Of a DNA stretch of 64,000 nucleotides, positions 49,580 through 59,799 are shown piece by piece. The translations under genes were made by a program, and so were the position numbers. Position 1 is the stretch's first letter. The number at the start of each line of letters is the position of its first letter. Source of the DNA: Anabaena minutissima FACHB-250 (GTDB taxonomy: Bacteria > Cyanobacteriota > Cyanobacteriia > Cyanobacteriales > Nostocaceae). The notes beneath the pieces were generated by a model, which saw nothing but the letters and a program-made list of their open reading frames with translations, was not told the origin of the DNA and made no database searches. Location: NCBI RefSeq assembly GCF_014697125.1, contig NZ_JACJRG010000011.1, positions 62,001 through 126,000 of the forward strand, written 5' to 3'.

Positions 49580-51712
49580 ATGCCAAAACAAATTATTATC
49601 GCAGAGCAGCATCAGATTGCTGCCGTTTTTTCGGAAGATCAAATACAAGAGCTGGTTGTAGCCACAGGGCATCATCAAATCGGTGATATCTACTTAGGCG
49701 TAGTAGAAAACGTATTACCTGGAATTGACGCGGCTTTTGTCAATATCGGCGATCCAGAACGTAACGGTTTTATTCATGTAACTGATTTAGGTCCACTGAA
49801 GCTAAAGCGCACAGCAGCTGCAATTACAGAACTATTAGCACCACAGCAAAAAGTTTTGGTGCAGGTGATGAAAGAGCCAACGGGTACAAAGGGGCCAAGG
49901 CTCACAGGTAATATCACTTTACCTGGCCGGTATGTCGTATTGATGCCCTATGGTAGAGGTGTAAATCTATCACGGCGGATTAAAAGTGAAACTGAGCGTA
50001 ACCGCTTACGTGCGCTAGCAATTTTAATTAAACCCGCAGGTATGGGTTTGTTAGTGCGTACAGAAGCAGAAGGAAAACCAGAAGAAGCAATTATCGAAGA
50101 TTTGGAAGTGCTGCAAAAGCAGTGGGAAGCCATTCAGCAAGAAGCTCAATCTACCCGTGCGCCAGCACTACTAAATAGAGACGATGATTTTATCCAGCGT
50201 GTATTGCGGGATATGTACGGTGGGGATGTCAACCGGATCGTAGTGGATTCCAGCACTGGGTTAAAGCGAGTCAAGCAGTATTTGCAGAACTGGAGTGGAG
50301 GTCAAACACCGCAGGGATTATTGATTGACCACCATCGCGATCGCTCTCCGATTTTAGAGTATTTCCGCATTAATGCCGCTATCCGTGAAGCCCTCAAACC
50401 AAGAGTAGACCTACCTTCTGGTGGTTATATAATTATTGAGCCAACAGAAGCATTAACTGTAATAGATGTTAACTCTGGTTCTTTCACGCGATCGGCAACA
50501 GCCAGAGAAACCGTTTTGTGGACAAACTGCGAAGCAGCCACAGAAATTGCCCGCCAACTACGTTTAAGGAATATTGCTGGGGTAATCGTTGTTGACTTCA
50601 TTGATATGGAATCACGGCGCGACCAATTGCAAGTTTTAGAACACTTTAACAAAGCCCTCAGAGCAGACAAAGCTCGTCCCCAGATTGCTCAACTCACCGA
50701 GCTAGGTTTAGTAGAACTGACCCGTAAACGTCAAGGTCAAAATATTTACGAATTGTTTGGTGAAACTTGCTCCGCTTGTGGTGGTTTAGGGCATACGGTC
50801 AGGCTACCTGGAGAAAATGAAAGCCGCTTACCTATCCCAGTAGAATTACCAGATCGGTTTGTATCTCTACCTCAAAGAGAAACGCAAAGAGAATCTCAAA
50901 GAGAACCTCGTTTACCCGTTACTCGTGTGACAGATATGCGGGAAACCTACGACGGATTTGGTGAAGGATTCGAGGGAGATTCTGACTCTGGAGCTTTAAA
51001 TTTAATTAATCATCCCAGCTATCAAGAACTCAACGATCAAAACAAGCGTCGTACCCGCACTCGTCGCAGTCGGATTGGTATCAATGGAGCAAATGGCAAA
51101 GATGAAAGCCGAATCATTGCTAACAATCCTATAGGTTATATCAATGAATCAGACTTAGACCTGGATAACGACGTAGAACTAGTTACAACACCAGAAATTC
51201 CCTCACCGAATTTAGGTAAATCTGGTTGGGTAGAAAGGGCAGAGCGCACCAAAATCACAAAAGCAGAACCAATTAAACCCGTGGTAGAACCACCGGAAAT
51301 TCGGACTGTGGAAATGACTCAACCAGAACAAGATATGTTCGCTTTGATGGGGATTTCTCCTCTGATTAAATTAGAACAGGAAGTAAAAAGTCCCAAATCT
51401 GTAATTATTAATATTGTTCAGCCAGGGCAAGTATCGACAGCACCACCTGAAGAAACTTCTAGATCAAGTGTTGTTGAAACAATAACTACAGAATTTAGCC
51501 CACCAAAACTGAAATTAGAACCCAAATCATTATCGATGACAGTAACTGAGCCAATAGTAATGGCAGTTAGCATGGATGATAGAGCTAGCATGGATGATAG
51601 AGCTAGCATGGATGATAGAGCTAGCATGGAAGAGAGTGAAGCAACTACTACTCCCAACCGTCGCCGTCGCCGTCGTTCTTCCGCGCTTGATTCCGACAGT
51701 GAAGAGAGTTAA
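49580..51712 (+). CDS. rne: Ribonuclease E/G
   Basis: Endoribonuclease of mRNA decay and rRNA/tRNA processing. 710 residues. S1 domain about 35-120 (GDIYLGVVENVLPGIDAAFVNIG), the catalytic DNase I-like region with VIDVNSGS and VVDFIDME (Asp residues binding Mg2+), and the zinc-link CSACGGLG near 396. The C-terminal third is disordered. It contains three 18-bp tandem units (SMDDRA) at 51569-51622, and ends in RRRRRRSSA (694-702), the basic nonapeptide of cyanobacterial RNase E that recruits PNPase. rnhB starts 9 bp after the stop, so they form an operon. Confidence 0.96.
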   Translation: MPKQIIIAEQHQIAAVFSEDQIQELVVATGHHQIGDIYLGVVENVLPGIDAAFVNIGDPERNGFIHVTDLGPLKLKRTAAAITELLAPQQKVLVQVMKEPTGTKGPRLTGNITLPGRYVVLMPYGRGVNLSRRIKSETERNRLRALAILIKPAGMGLLVRTEAEGKPEEAIIEDLEVLQKQWEAIQQEAQSTRAPALLNRDDDFIQRVLRDMYGGDVNRIVVDSSTGLKRVKQYLQNWSGGQTPQGLLIDHHRDRSPILEYFRINAAIREALKPRVDLPSGGYIIIEPTEALTVIDVNSGSFTRSATARETVLWTNCEAATEIARQLRLRNIAGVIVVDFIDMESRRDQLQVLEHFNKALRADKARPQIAQLTELGLVELTRKRQGQNIYELFGETCSACGGLGHTVRLPGENESRLPIPVELPDRFVSLPQRETQRESQREPRLPVTRVTDMRETYDGFGEGFEGDSDSGALNLINHPSYQELNDQNKRRTRTRRSRIGINGANGKDESRIIANNPIGYINESDLDLDNDVELVTTPEIPSPNLGKSGWVERAERTKITKAEPIKPVVEPPEIRTVEMTQPEQDMFALMGISPLIKLEQEVKSPKSVIINIVQPGQVSTAPPEETSRSSVVETITTEFSPPKLKLEPKSLSMTVTEPIVMAVSMDDRASMDDRASMDDRASMEESEATTTPNRRRRRRSSALDSDSEES
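51569..51631. repeat. 18-bp tandem repeat in the rne tail
   Basis: Three exact copies of agcatggatgatagagct (51569-51586, 51587-51604, 51605-51622) and a partial fourth. Each adds SMDDRA to the disordered tail just before the PNPase-binding nonapeptide, so copy number can vary without frame shift. Confidence 0.9.
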
Positions 51713-51721
51713 CGTGTCTAT

Positions 51722-52465
51722 ATGTTAGAGACGGAGCAAAGTGCTAATGTACTGCGATCACCTCCGGTGGGCGGAACGCCATCGCCTATGGTGGGGCGTA
51801 GCCCATCTCTAGGAAAGGCTACGCCAACGCCTTTAAAGGAAACTAATTGGCTAGAGTTTTCTTCGACGGTTGCAAATATTCCGGGGTTGATAGCAGGAGT
51901 AGATGAAGTTGGGCGGGGCTGTTTGTTCGGCCCGGTCGTGGCAGCAGCAGTTATACTACCAGCCTCTGCTTTGCCAGAACTGACAGCAGCTGAAATTAAA
52001 GATAGTAAAAAACTATCTAGTGTTCGCAGAGTTAAGCTGGCGCAACAAATTTATAGCCTAGCAACAGACTGGAAAATTGGTTATGCTTCCACGGCTGAAA
52101 TTGACCAAATGAATATTTTGCAAGCAACTCTATTAGCTATGAGGCGGGCTGTACACAAGTTAAAAGTACAGCCTGAGCTTTGCTTGATAGATGGTAATCA
52201 GTTGGTTAAGGACTTACCTATGCCACAAAAAACCATCATCAAGGGAGATGAGCGATCGCTCGCCATTGCTGCTGCTAGTATTGTGGCTAAAGTTTGGCGT
52301 GACGATTTGATCATGCGTTTAGCAACTAAATATCCCATGTATGACTTAGCGAATAACAAGGGTTATGGTAGTAAAAAGCATTTGTTAGCACTGCAAAAAT
52401 ACGGTTCTTCCCCCCTACACCGCAAGTCTTTTCGTCCTTGCCAGATTAGCGGTATAGAGGTTTAG
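51722..52465 (+). CDS. rnhB: Ribonuclease HII with repeat-derived N-terminal extension
   Basis: Removes ribonucleotides and RNA primers from DNA. 247 residues. The catalytic core begins near residue 55 with GVDEVGRG (D61, E62), then DSKKLSS, and the later CLIDGNQ and GDERSLAIAAASIVAK. Residues about 11-39 (SPPVGGTPSPMVGRSP, GKATPTPLK) are encoded by a GC-rich dispersed repeat (51752-51832) like the one at 20798-20885, giving a Pro/Gly-rich extension that most RNase HII lack. Starts 9 bp after rne. Confidence 0.93.
   Translation: MLETEQSANVLRSPPVGGTPSPMVGRSPSLGKATPTPLKETNWLEFSSTVANIPGLIAGVDEVGRGCLFGPVVAAAVILPASALPELTAAEIKDSKKLSSVRRVKLAQQIYSLATDWKIGYASTAEIDQMNILQATLLAMRRAVHKLKVQPELCLIDGNQLVKDLPMPQKTIIKGDERSLAIAAASIVAKVWRDDLIMRLATKYPMYDLANNKGYGSKKHLLALQKYGSSPLHRKSFRPCQISGIEV
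51752..51832. repeat. GC-rich dispersed repeat inside rnhB
   Basis: Palindrome-rich segment (gcgatcacctccggtgggcgg, cgcctatggtggggcgtagcc, aaggctacgccaacgcc) of the Nostoc intergenic type, read in frame as the N-terminal extension of RNase HII. Confidence 0.7.
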
Positions 52466-52555
52466 GGGGATGGGGGTTAAAAACCTTAAACCCCCATCCC
52501 CACTCTCCAAAATTCGGCCACAAATCCAAACTCAGACACTTCTGTAGCATCTGGC

Positions 52556-53143
52556 TTACTCTAAATTCAGGAATGGCAAATTAGCATCATCATTATTTAA
52601 ACTTTGATTGTGAGTTTGTGAAATTACCCATTGGCGATAATCTGCTAACAGTTGATGGGTTAATCGCTGCTTAACTGTTAACAAGACACTCTTGAGTAAA
52701 CCATTCCCTGTTGTTTCTAAAATTGGTTTGGGCGTGAAGGAAAAAGGCGGTGGTAAATCCACCTGTACTTCTAAATCTGCCTGACCTTTGAGACGAGTGT
52801 CACCATTGTGTTGGTATGGAGACAAGTACCCCCGTAAATTTAGAGAGAAACGCTGATTAATATACTCGAAACCCAGAATTTCACAGCCTAGCGATCGCAG
52901 ATAAATTGTCCCATTTGATTCTGCCCAGACTCTCATGTCTACAGTAGGTTGAATACTCAGGGACATAAAAGTCAAAGGACGCATTTTGAGCCGGAATACT
53001 TCCTCAGAAAGTTGCTGAATGCGCCTTTGATCAACCAAAGCATTAACTAGACGTTGCGGCTGACGCAAGTAGTGCTGAATAGGAATAGGCTGCTGCGGTA
53101 CAGCAATTTCTACCGATTGGGAGGCAGTGAACTTGGTAGCCAT
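52556..53143 (-). CDS. DUF1997 protein
   Basis: 195 residues, soluble. Matches DUF1997 by pattern: SVEIAVPQQPIPIQHYLRQPQRLVNALV, VFRLKMRPLTFMSLSIQPTVDMRVWAESNGTIYLRSL, and a C-terminal helix GLLKSVLLTVKQRLTHQLLADYRQW. The fold resembles the START/SRPBCC-type lipid or ligand-binding cavity, an inference only. A cyanobacterial and plastid family of unknown function. Confidence 0.8.
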   Translation of the reverse strand: MATKFTASQSVEIAVPQQPIPIQHYLRQPQRLVNALVDQRRIQQLSEEVFRLKMRPLTFMSLSIQPTVDMRVWAESNGTIYLRSLGCEILGFEYINQRFSLNLRGYLSPYQHNGDTRLKGQADLEVQVDLPPPFSFTPKPILETTGNGLLKSVLLTVKQRLTHQLLADYRQWVISQTHNQSLNNDDANLPFLNLE

Positions 53144-53215
53144 GAGTTACGGGAAGTAATGGTTTGATACTTCTATTATTAATTAATTTATTATGTTTAT
53201 TTTTTTTAATTTAGA

Positions 53216-53602
53216 TTACATTTGACTAGCAATTTCCACAAGAATTCCATCTAAATCACGGACATAAGCTACTGTTTGTCCCCAAGGCTTAACTTTGGCA
53301 TCGACAACAACCACAGCACCAGCGTCTATAGCACGCGCAAAAGCTCCTGCTATATCATCTGTTACAAAACCAACCTCAATACCAGCAGGTAGATTTAACA
53401 GACTGTTTTCTTGGAATCCTTGGGGAAGGTTAGATTTTGCCAGTCCATTTGAGACGAAAGCAAGAGTTGTTCCACCCGTTTCCATCTCGGCGTATTGTTT
53501 ACTCTCGTGAACAAACTGCTGTTTCAGTCCAAACGCCTTTTCATAAAAAGCAACCGATTGGGCAACATCCTTTACATAGAGAATGGTGTAGGAGAACTTC
53601 AT
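53216..53602 (-). CDS. VOC/glyoxalase-family protein
   Basis: 128 residues with two beta-alpha-beta-beta-beta units of the vicinal oxygen chelate fold: FSYTILYVKDVAQSVAFYEKAFGL and GFVTDDIAGAFARAIDAGAVVVVDAKVKPWGQTVAYVRDLDGILVEIAS. The metal-binding residues of glyoxalase I are only partly visible, so the reaction (lyase, dioxygenase or resistance-type) is undecided. Single gene. Confidence 0.85.
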   Translation of the reverse strand: MKFSYTILYVKDVAQSVAFYEKAFGLKQQFVHESKQYAEMETGGTTLAFVSNGLAKSNLPQGFQENSLLNLPAGIEVGFVTDDIAGAFARAIDAGAVVVVDAKVKPWGQTVAYVRDLDGILVEIASQM

Positions 53603-53815
53603 AATCTTTATTGCTCACTGAAATTAAGCTAGTACATTTGCTCTATTCAGTCAAGCACCTACGCCTTTGTACAGGTACAAACTGTATAATCACACTACCT
53701 AAAATACTGGTACTTAGTTCAATAAATCAAATTAAAGCACCATTCTCGATCAATAAAGAAAGGTTGGGGTTACTCACGATATAGTCTATAAATTGGACAG
53801 ATAACTAATAAACCA

Positions 53816-54694
53816 ATGACTATATCGATCGCACATTTAGGGCCTCCTGGGACTTATGCAGAACAAGCCACTATTTTTTATGTTAAATTTCTAACACAAA
53901 ATAGAGGTATTGAAACTACCTTATGTCCCTATCCTAGTATTGCTCAGTCTCTAAAAGCCGTTGCCCAAGGACAAACCCAGTTGGCTGTTGTCCCGGTAGA
54001 AAATTCTATTGAGGGTAGCGTCACGATGACAATGGATACATTATGGCAGCTAGACAGTTTACGAATTCAATCAGCTTTAGTGATGCCTATTGCCCATGCG
54101 TTGATTTCCTGCGCCACTAATTTAGATAGGATTCAAACTGTTTATTCTCATCCCCAAGCATTAGCACAGTGTCAAAATTGGTTGGGGGAATTTCTTAGCA
54201 ATGTCAAGTTGATTCCCAGAAATTCCACAACTGAAGCATTACAAGCTTTAGAGCAGGATATCACAGCCGCAGCAATCGCCTCTAATAGAGCGGCTCAAAT
54301 TTATAACTTGCCGATATTAGCTAATCAAATTAACGATTATCCAGAAAACTGTACACGCTTTTGGGTAATCAGCCAGGCAAAAACAGGGATTACACAGCAG
54401 CTACCTTTACAAACTCCCAGTCATACTTCTTTAGCTTTTAGTGTACCTGCTAATGTCCCCGGAGCATTAGTTAAAGCACTACACATATTTGCTCAATTAG
54501 ATATTAACCTTAGTCGCATCGAATCTCGTCCGACAAAGCGATCGCTAGGAGAGTATTTATTTTTTATTGATTTAGAAGCTGCTGTCAACACTCCACAGAT
54601 GCAATCTGCTATAGCAGAACTAACTACCCACACAGAAGTTCTCAAAATCTTTGGTAGTTACAATGTTCTGCCAGTTATTAGCCAGGAGTTATGA
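53816..54694 (+). CDS. pheA: Prephenate dehydratase
   Basis: Converts prephenate to phenylpyruvate in phenylalanine synthesis. 292 residues. The catalytic part has the GPPGTYAEQA start, VPVENSIEGSVTMTMDTLW, and the NCTRFWVI block with the catalytic Thr, then an ACT regulatory domain from about 206 (TSLAFSVPANVPGALVKALHIFAQLDINLSRIESRPTKRSLGEYLFFIDLE) that mediates feedback by phenylalanine. No chorismate mutase domain is fused. Single gene on the plus strand. Confidence 0.95.
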   Translation: MTISIAHLGPPGTYAEQATIFYVKFLTQNRGIETTLCPYPSIAQSLKAVAQGQTQLAVVPVENSIEGSVTMTMDTLWQLDSLRIQSALVMPIAHALISCATNLDRIQTVYSHPQALAQCQNWLGEFLSNVKLIPRNSTTEALQALEQDITAAAIASNRAAQIYNLPILANQINDYPENCTRFWVISQAKTGITQQLPLQTPSHTSLAFSVPANVPGALVKALHIFAQLDINLSRIESRPTKRSLGEYLFFIDLEAAVNTPQMQSAIAELTTHTEVLKIFGSYNVLPVISQEL

Positions 54695-54802
54695 CTAATG
54701 CAAAAGTAAAAAGAAAGAATACTGCTTTTGTATAGTTTTTTCCTATTCCCTCTTTTCACAGACTAGCTTGATTCCTGCCAATCTGTGTTCATAGATGATG
54801 GC

Positions 54803-55453
54803 TTATAATTTTGGATTAAAGGTATCTTTTAGCACAGAACGAGCTGCCAAGTGATTACGAGTAGTAGTCAAAATTTCTGCTTCTCGTTCTAAGCGAGCCG
54901 CAGTATCTTGCATTTCTAGTAATGACTGTTGCTCCGCCGCCACACCGTAAAGATTACTAGCCACCCAATAAGATAGCTCAGTAGGCAAATCAGGCAACTC
55001 TTCAGGGAGTTCAATATTTTGTTCTGTTAACTTAGCTGAAAGTCGAACCACATCACGCAGTAGTTGTTCAACTTCCGTTGCCAAAGGACGTAAATCTTTA
55101 CTTGGTGGCTGGTCTTCTAGCCATTCCACTAAGCCAACCCGATAAGGTTTTTCTCGAACGTATTCTAAAACGCGAAACCTCTGCTGTCCCAGGGTCAGCA
55201 TTTTCATGCGATCATCTGGTAAACGCTGGTAGTGAATAATTTCTGCACAGCAACCAACATTACCTATTTGGCCTGTAACTGGGTCAACCATTACCACACC
55301 GAACCTGCGATCGCTTGACAAAATCGTATTCATCATGATCCGGTAGCGAAACTCAAAGATGTGTAGGGGTAATGGTCGAGTGGGAAACAGAACCACTTCG
55401 GGTAACGGGAACAGAGGTAGTTCACGAACTGCAATTCTAGAAGAAGATGTCAT
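54803..55453 (-). CDS. Lon N-terminal substrate-binding domain protein
   Basis: 216 residues, only the LON/PUA-like domain: ELPLFPLPEVVLFPTRPLPLHIFEFRYR at the start, with RRFGVVMVDPVTGQIGNVGCCAEIIHYQRLPDDRMKMLTLGQQRF. The Lon ATPase and protease domains are absent, so this is one of the standalone LON-domain proteins of bacteria, probably a substrate-binding or adaptor factor. It lies downstream of the str operon terminator on the same strand. Confidence 0.88.
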   Translation of the reverse strand: MTSSSRIAVRELPLFPLPEVVLFPTRPLPLHIFEFRYRIMMNTILSSDRRFGVVMVDPVTGQIGNVGCCAEIIHYQRLPDDRMKMLTLGQQRFRVLEYVREKPYRVGLVEWLEDQPPSKDLRPLATEVEQLLRDVVRLSAKLTEQNIELPEELPDLPTELSYWVASNLYGVAAEQQSLLEMQDTAARLEREAEILTTTRNHLAARSVLKDTFNPKL

Positions 55454-55544
55454 TGTTACCTGAGTATAAATTTAATTTTTAAAATTTATTATTCTTTGAT
55501 TTACCCATAATTTGTTTACATTCTATCATCTGTTTCATGGCTAA

Positions 55545-55576
55545 GAAAAAGCCCTGAAATAAATTTCTTCAGGGCT
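55545..55576 (-). terminator. Terminator after rpsJ
   Basis: Minus-strand stem agccctgaa / ttcagggct (9-bp arms, 9-nt loop) followed by TTTTT, about 190 bp beyond the rpsJ stop. The rest of the 315-bp gap (55454-55768) is AT-rich with no ORF seen. Confidence 0.75.
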
Positions 55577-55768
55577 AGGTCTATATTCATACTGTAGTCA
55601 ATGGTCAATAGTCATTAGTTAATATACTTTTGACTTTGGATTATTAACTATAGACTTTTGAGTGCTAGTTACTACGCAGTGTTATCAAGAATAGGAAACC
55701 TTTTTACTGCGCCCTCTTCCCAAAAGAACTGACTTCTGTGGATTTTTTGACTATTGACTAATAACTAA

Positions 55769-56086
55769 TTACAGTTTTACTTCAATGTCTACGCCTGATG
55801 GTAAGTCCAGTTTCATCAGCGCATCAATGGTTTTAGATGAAGGTTGGTAGATATCGATAATTCGGCGATGGGTGCGAGTTTCAAAGTGTTCGCGCGAATC
55901 TTTATCTACGTGAGGCGATCGCAATACGCAGTAGATTTTACGTTTTGTTGGTAAAGGGATAGGGCCTATAGCTGTAGCGTTAGTCCGGTTAGCTGTGTCT
56001 ACAATCTTCTCGCAAGATGTATCCAATAATCGACGGTCAAAAGCTTTTAAACGAATTCTGATCTTTTGCTGCTGTAGAGTTGCCAT
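55769..56086 (-). CDS. rpsJ: 30S ribosomal protein S10
   Basis: 105 residues, the S10 fold: [24 protein letters not shown], the loop with [40 protein letters not shown], and [23 protein letters not shown]. Part of the str/S10 region. S10 also acts in transcription antitermination as NusE. Last gene of the minus-strand order S12-S7-EF-G-EF-Tu-S10; a hairpin lies between it and tuf. Confidence 0.97.
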   Translation of the reverse strand: MATLQQQKIRIRLKAFDRRLLDTSCEKIVDTANRTNATAIGPIPLPTKRKIYCVLRSPHVDKDSREHFETRTHRRIIDIYQPSSKTIDALMKLDLPSGVDIEVKL

Positions 56087-56137
56087 CTTTAATTTTCCAG
56101 GTTCTGATTAATTAGGGGAGTAGTACCGCTACGCGGA

Positions 56138-56168
56138 AGTCAAAAGTCAAAAATCAAAAGTCAAAAGT
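56138..56168. repeat. Heptamer repeat (gtcaaaa/atcaaaa) between tuf and rpsJ
   Basis: About four heptamer units in the 244-bp gap, upstream of the rpsJ start. Confidence 0.75.
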
Positions 56169-56277
56169 CCTGTATTTTAAGGCTTTGAACGGTTGAGAAT
56201 GGTATCTTTATTTCTGCCGTGCTGTACTAGTAAGTGGAGAGTGGGAAGTGGGAGTCCCTCAAGTTACTTCAGATAAA

Positions 56278-56308
56278 AGAGCAGAGAGGATTCTACCATC
56301 TCTGCTCT
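56278..56308 (-). terminator. Hairpin after tuf
   Basis: Perfect 10-bp stem agagcagaga / tctctgctct with an 11-nt loop, followed on the minus strand by TTTT, 23 bp after the tuf stop. It could terminate or attenuate before rpsJ. Confidence 0.7.
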
Positions 56309-56330
56309 TAGTTATTAGGGTAAAGGGGTA

Positions 56331-57560
56331 CTATTTAACAATTTTGGAAACAACACCAGCACCAATGGTGCGACCACCTTCACGAATTGCGAAGCGCATA
56401 CCTTGCTCAATTGCAATTGGGTTGATCAATTCTACTGTCATTTTGATGCGATCGCCTGGCATGACCATTTCCGCTTCGCTACCGTCGTCGGAGGTGAAGG
56501 CGGTGATTGTGCCGGTTACATCAGTTGTCCGCACATAGAACTGGGGACGGTAGCCAGAGAAGAAGGGTGTTTTCCGACCACCTTCTTTTTCGGTGAGTAC
56601 GTATACTTCACCTTCAAATTGGGTGTGAGGAGTAATAGAACCGGGTTTAGCAATTACCATTCCCCGTTCAATATCAGCCTTTTGGATACCACGTAGTAGT
56701 ACACCAGCGTTATCGCCAGCCATACCTTCATCGAGGCTCTTCTTGAACATCTCGATCCCAGTGACGGTGGTGTTACGGGTGTCTCTAATACCTACAAGTT
56801 CAACGTTATCGCCAACCTTAACCTTACCGCGTTCAATCCGACCAGTAGCCACAGTACCACGACCTGTGATGGAGAATACGTCTTCTACCGCCATCAAGAA
56901 GGGCTTGTCTATATCACGCTCAGGGGTGGGGATGTAGGAATCTACTGCGTCCATTAATTCATAGATTTTATCTACCCACTTGTCTTCACCCCGTTTAGTT
57001 TTGGGGTTAGCGACCATTTTTTCCAATGCTTGGAGTCCAGAACCTTTAATGACTGGAATATCATCTCCGGGGAAATCATAGCTAGTCAGCAGTTCCCGGA
57101 CTTCCAATTCCACCAACTCTAGTAGTTCTTCGTCGTCTACCATGTCTTCTTTATTCAAAAAGACAACTAGGCTAGGAACACCTACCTGCTTGGCTAACAG
57201 GATGTGTTCACGAGTTTGGGGCATGGGGCCATCAGCCGCAGAAACCACCAGAATACCGCCATCCATTTGTGCTGCACCAGTGATCATGTTCTTCACATAG
57301 TCAGCGTGGCCGGGACAGTCTACGTGAGCATAGTGGCGGCCTTCAGTTTCATACTCAACATGGGCTGTATTGATTGTGATCCCCCGCGCCTTTTCTTCTG
57401 GAGCGTTGTCAATTTGGTCGTAGCCCTTACCTTCAGCCTGACCAAGAGCAGATAAGGTCATGGTAATAGCTGCTGTTAACGTTGTTTTACCATGGTCAAC
57501 GTGTCCAACAGTACCGATATTGACGTGGGGTTTTTTCCTTTCAAACTTTGCGCGTGCCAT
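56331..57560 (-). CDS. tuf: Elongation factor Tu
   Basis: GTPase delivering aminoacyl-tRNA. 409 residues. G1 [11 protein letters not shown]3 DCPGHADY, G4 NKEDMVDD and SGL for G5, then the two beta-barrel domains with [13 protein letters not shown] and the C-terminal [40 protein letters not shown]. Cyanobacterial length. Located 22 bp downstream of fusA; the same transcript is likely. Confidence 0.98.
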   Translation of the reverse strand: MARAKFERKKPHVNIGTVGHVDHGKTTLTAAITMTLSALGQAEGKGYDQIDNAPEEKARGITINTAHVEYETEGRHYAHVDCPGHADYVKNMITGAAQMDGGILVVSAADGPMPQTREHILLAKQVGVPSLVVFLNKEDMVDDEELLELVELEVRELLTSYDFPGDDIPVIKGSGLQALEKMVANPKTKRGEDKWVDKIYELMDAVDSYIPTPERDIDKPFLMAVEDVFSITGRGTVATGRIERGKVKVGDNVELVGIRDTRNTTVTGIEMFKKSLDEGMAGDNAGVLLRGIQKADIERGMVIAKPGSITPHTQFEGEVYVLTEKEGGRKTPFFSGYRPQFYVRTTDVTGTITAFTSDDGSEAEMVMPGDRIKMTVELINPIAIEQGMRFAIREGGRTIGAGVVSKIVK

Positions 57561-57582
57561 GAATGCTCGTTTCCTTTTTTAA

Positions 57583-59661
57583 TTAAGCGTTCCCTTTGCT
57601 TTTTGCGATGATAGTTTCAGCCACGCTGCGAGGCACTTCCTCATAGTGGCTAAACTCCATAGAGAAGATACCCCGCCCTTGAGTTTTCGACCGGATATCT
57701 GTGGCGTAGCCAAACATACTCGCTAGTGGAACTTTTGATGCCACTTTAGCGAGTCCCTGTTCAGTGCTTTGGCTTTCAATCTGCCCCCGGCGGGAGATGA
57801 GGTCGCCAATGACGTTCCCGATATAATCTTCAGGAACTTCCACCTCGACTTTCATCATAGGTTCTAACAGAACTGGTGAAGCTTTAAGCACAGCTTCTTT
57901 CAGTGCCATTGAACCGGCAATTTTGAAAGCCATTTCCGAAGAGTCCACATCGTGGTAAGAGCCATGAACTAGCGTTGCTTTCACGTCAATTAGTGGATAT
58001 CCAGCTAAAATACCAGATTCACAGCTTTCTTTCATACCTTGCTCGGCAGGGCCTATGTACTCTTTAGGTACTACACCACCGACAATTTTAGAGACGAATT
58101 CAAAGCCAGTACCGGGTTCTCCTGGTTCCAAATTGATCACAACGTGACCGTATTGACCTTTACCACCACTTTGGCGGATGAACTTACCTTCCACGTTGGT
58201 GACAGTTTTCCGAATCGTTTCTCGGTAAGCTACTTGTGGCGCACCGACGTTCGCTTCCACTTTGAATTCACGTAACATCCGGTCTACGAGAATTTCTAGG
58301 TGGAGTTCTCCCATCCCTGCAATTACAGTTTGGTTAGTTTCTGGGTCAACGTTGACGCGGAAGGTTGGGTCTTCTTCGGAGAGGGATTGCAAAGCCTTGG
58401 ATAATTTATCCATGTCGTTCTTGGTTTTGGGTTCAACCGCTACCGAGATCACTGGCTCTGGAATAAAGAGGGATTCTAGAATTACTGGCGAACTTTCATC
58501 AGTAATTGTATCTCCTGTCAAGGTGTCTTTTAAGCCAAGCGCAGCCCCCAAGTCACCCGCTCTTAGTTCATCTACATCTTGACGGTCATCTGCCTTCATC
58601 AGAACTAAACGGGAAATCCGTTCTTTTTTGTTCTTGGTAGCATTTAAGACATAGCTACCTTTTTTCAGAACGCCGGAATAAACACGAACAAAGGTGAGGC
58701 GACCGTAGGGGTCAGCCATAATCTTGAATGCCAGCGCAGCTAGGGGTTCGTCATCATTGGCATGACGCTCTACAGTGTCGCCATTGAGGAGTGTGCCTTG
58801 AATGGGGGGTACTTCTGTTGGTGCAGGTAGGTAATCTACAACTGCATCCAACATTAGCTGCACGCCTTTGTTTTTAAAGGCAGAACCGCAAAGTACAGGT
58901 ACGATTGTGCCAGCGATTGTACCTTTCCGCAGAGCAGACCTGATTTCCTCTTCTGTCAGTGCTTCACCATCGAAGTACTTAGTCATCAGAGCGTCATCGG
59001 TTTCTGATACTGCTTCCACCAGCTTGGTGTAATACTCTTCGACTTGCTCTTTTAAATCGGCTGGGATATCTGTTTCTTCGATATCTGTACCTTGGTCATT
59101 GTTGTAAATGTATGCACGCTTACTCACCAAGTCTACAATACCTTTGAAGTCGTTTTCGCTACCAATTGGCAGTTGAATGGCAATGGCATTTGCCCGCAGG
59201 CGATCGCGCATTTGCTCATGAACTCTATAGAAGTTCGCTCCTGTACGATCCATCTTGTTGATGAAGGCGATCCGAGGCACTTTGTAACGGTCTGCTTGCC
59301 GCCATACTGTCTCTGATTGGGGTTGTACACCACCCACTGAACAAAATACCGCAATTACACCATCCAAAACCCGCATTGAACGTTCAACTTCAATTGTGAA
59401 GTCTACGTGACCCGGCGTATCGATAATGTTAATTTGATAATCTTTCCAACTGGTACTAATCGCCGCAGCAGTGATGGTAATTCCCCTCTCCCGCTCTTGA
59501 TCCATCCAGTCGGTTACAGCAGTTCCTTCGTGAACTTCACCAATTTTATGAATTATTCCAGAGTAAAATAATATCCTCTCTGTCGTCGTGGTTTTGCCCG
59601 CATCTATATGCGCCGCAATACCAATATTGCGTACTTTCTCTAGCGGGTTGGTACGTGCCAC
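57583..59661 (-). CDS. fusA: Elongation factor G
   Basis: Translocation GTPase. 692 residues. Domain [19 protein letters not shown] (G1), DTPGHVDF (G3), [10 protein letters not shown] (G4). Domain II and III follow, then domain IV with [33 protein letters not shown] and domain V ([28 protein letters not shown]). Cyanobacterial EF-G is a known target of redox control through Cys residues. Operon with rpsG upstream and tuf downstream. Confidence 0.98.
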   Translation of the reverse strand: MARTNPLEKVRNIGIAAHIDAGKTTTTERILFYSGIIHKIGEVHEGTAVTDWMDQERERGITITAAAISTSWKDYQINIIDTPGHVDFTIEVERSMRVLDGVIAVFCSVGGVQPQSETVWRQADRYKVPRIAFINKMDRTGANFYRVHEQMRDRLRANAIAIQLPIGSENDFKGIVDLVSKRAYIYNNDQGTDIEETDIPADLKEQVEEYYTKLVEAVSETDDALMTKYFDGEALTEEEIRSALRKGTIAGTIVPVLCGSAFKNKGVQLMLDAVVDYLPAPTEVPPIQGTLLNGDTVERHANDDEPLAALAFKIMADPYGRLTFVRVYSGVLKKGSYVLNATKNKKERISRLVLMKADDRQDVDELRAGDLGAALGLKDTLTGDTITDESSPVILESLFIPEPVISVAVEPKTKNDMDKLSKALQSLSEEDPTFRVNVDPETNQTVIAGMGELHLEILVDRMLREFKVEANVGAPQVAYRETIRKTVTNVEGKFIRQSGGKGQYGHVVINLEPGEPGTGFEFVSKIVGGVVPKEYIGPAEQGMKESCESGILAGYPLIDVKATLVHGSYHDVDSSEMAFKIAGSMALKEAVLKASPVLLEPMMKVEVEVPEDYIGNVIGDLISRRGQIESQSTEQGLAKVASKVPLASMFGYATDIRSKTQGRGIFSMEFSHYEEVPRSVAETIIAKSKGNA

Positions 59662-59799
59662 AGTAGCCTCCTATAGTTTTTGCCTCATGATATCTTGTAT
59701 ATTACTCTTTGTTAAGATTCTATACTTTTAGAGAAAACCGTCTTTTTTTGTAAGGACGCGATATACCGCTTATAAAGGCACGATATACCGCCATTTTAC

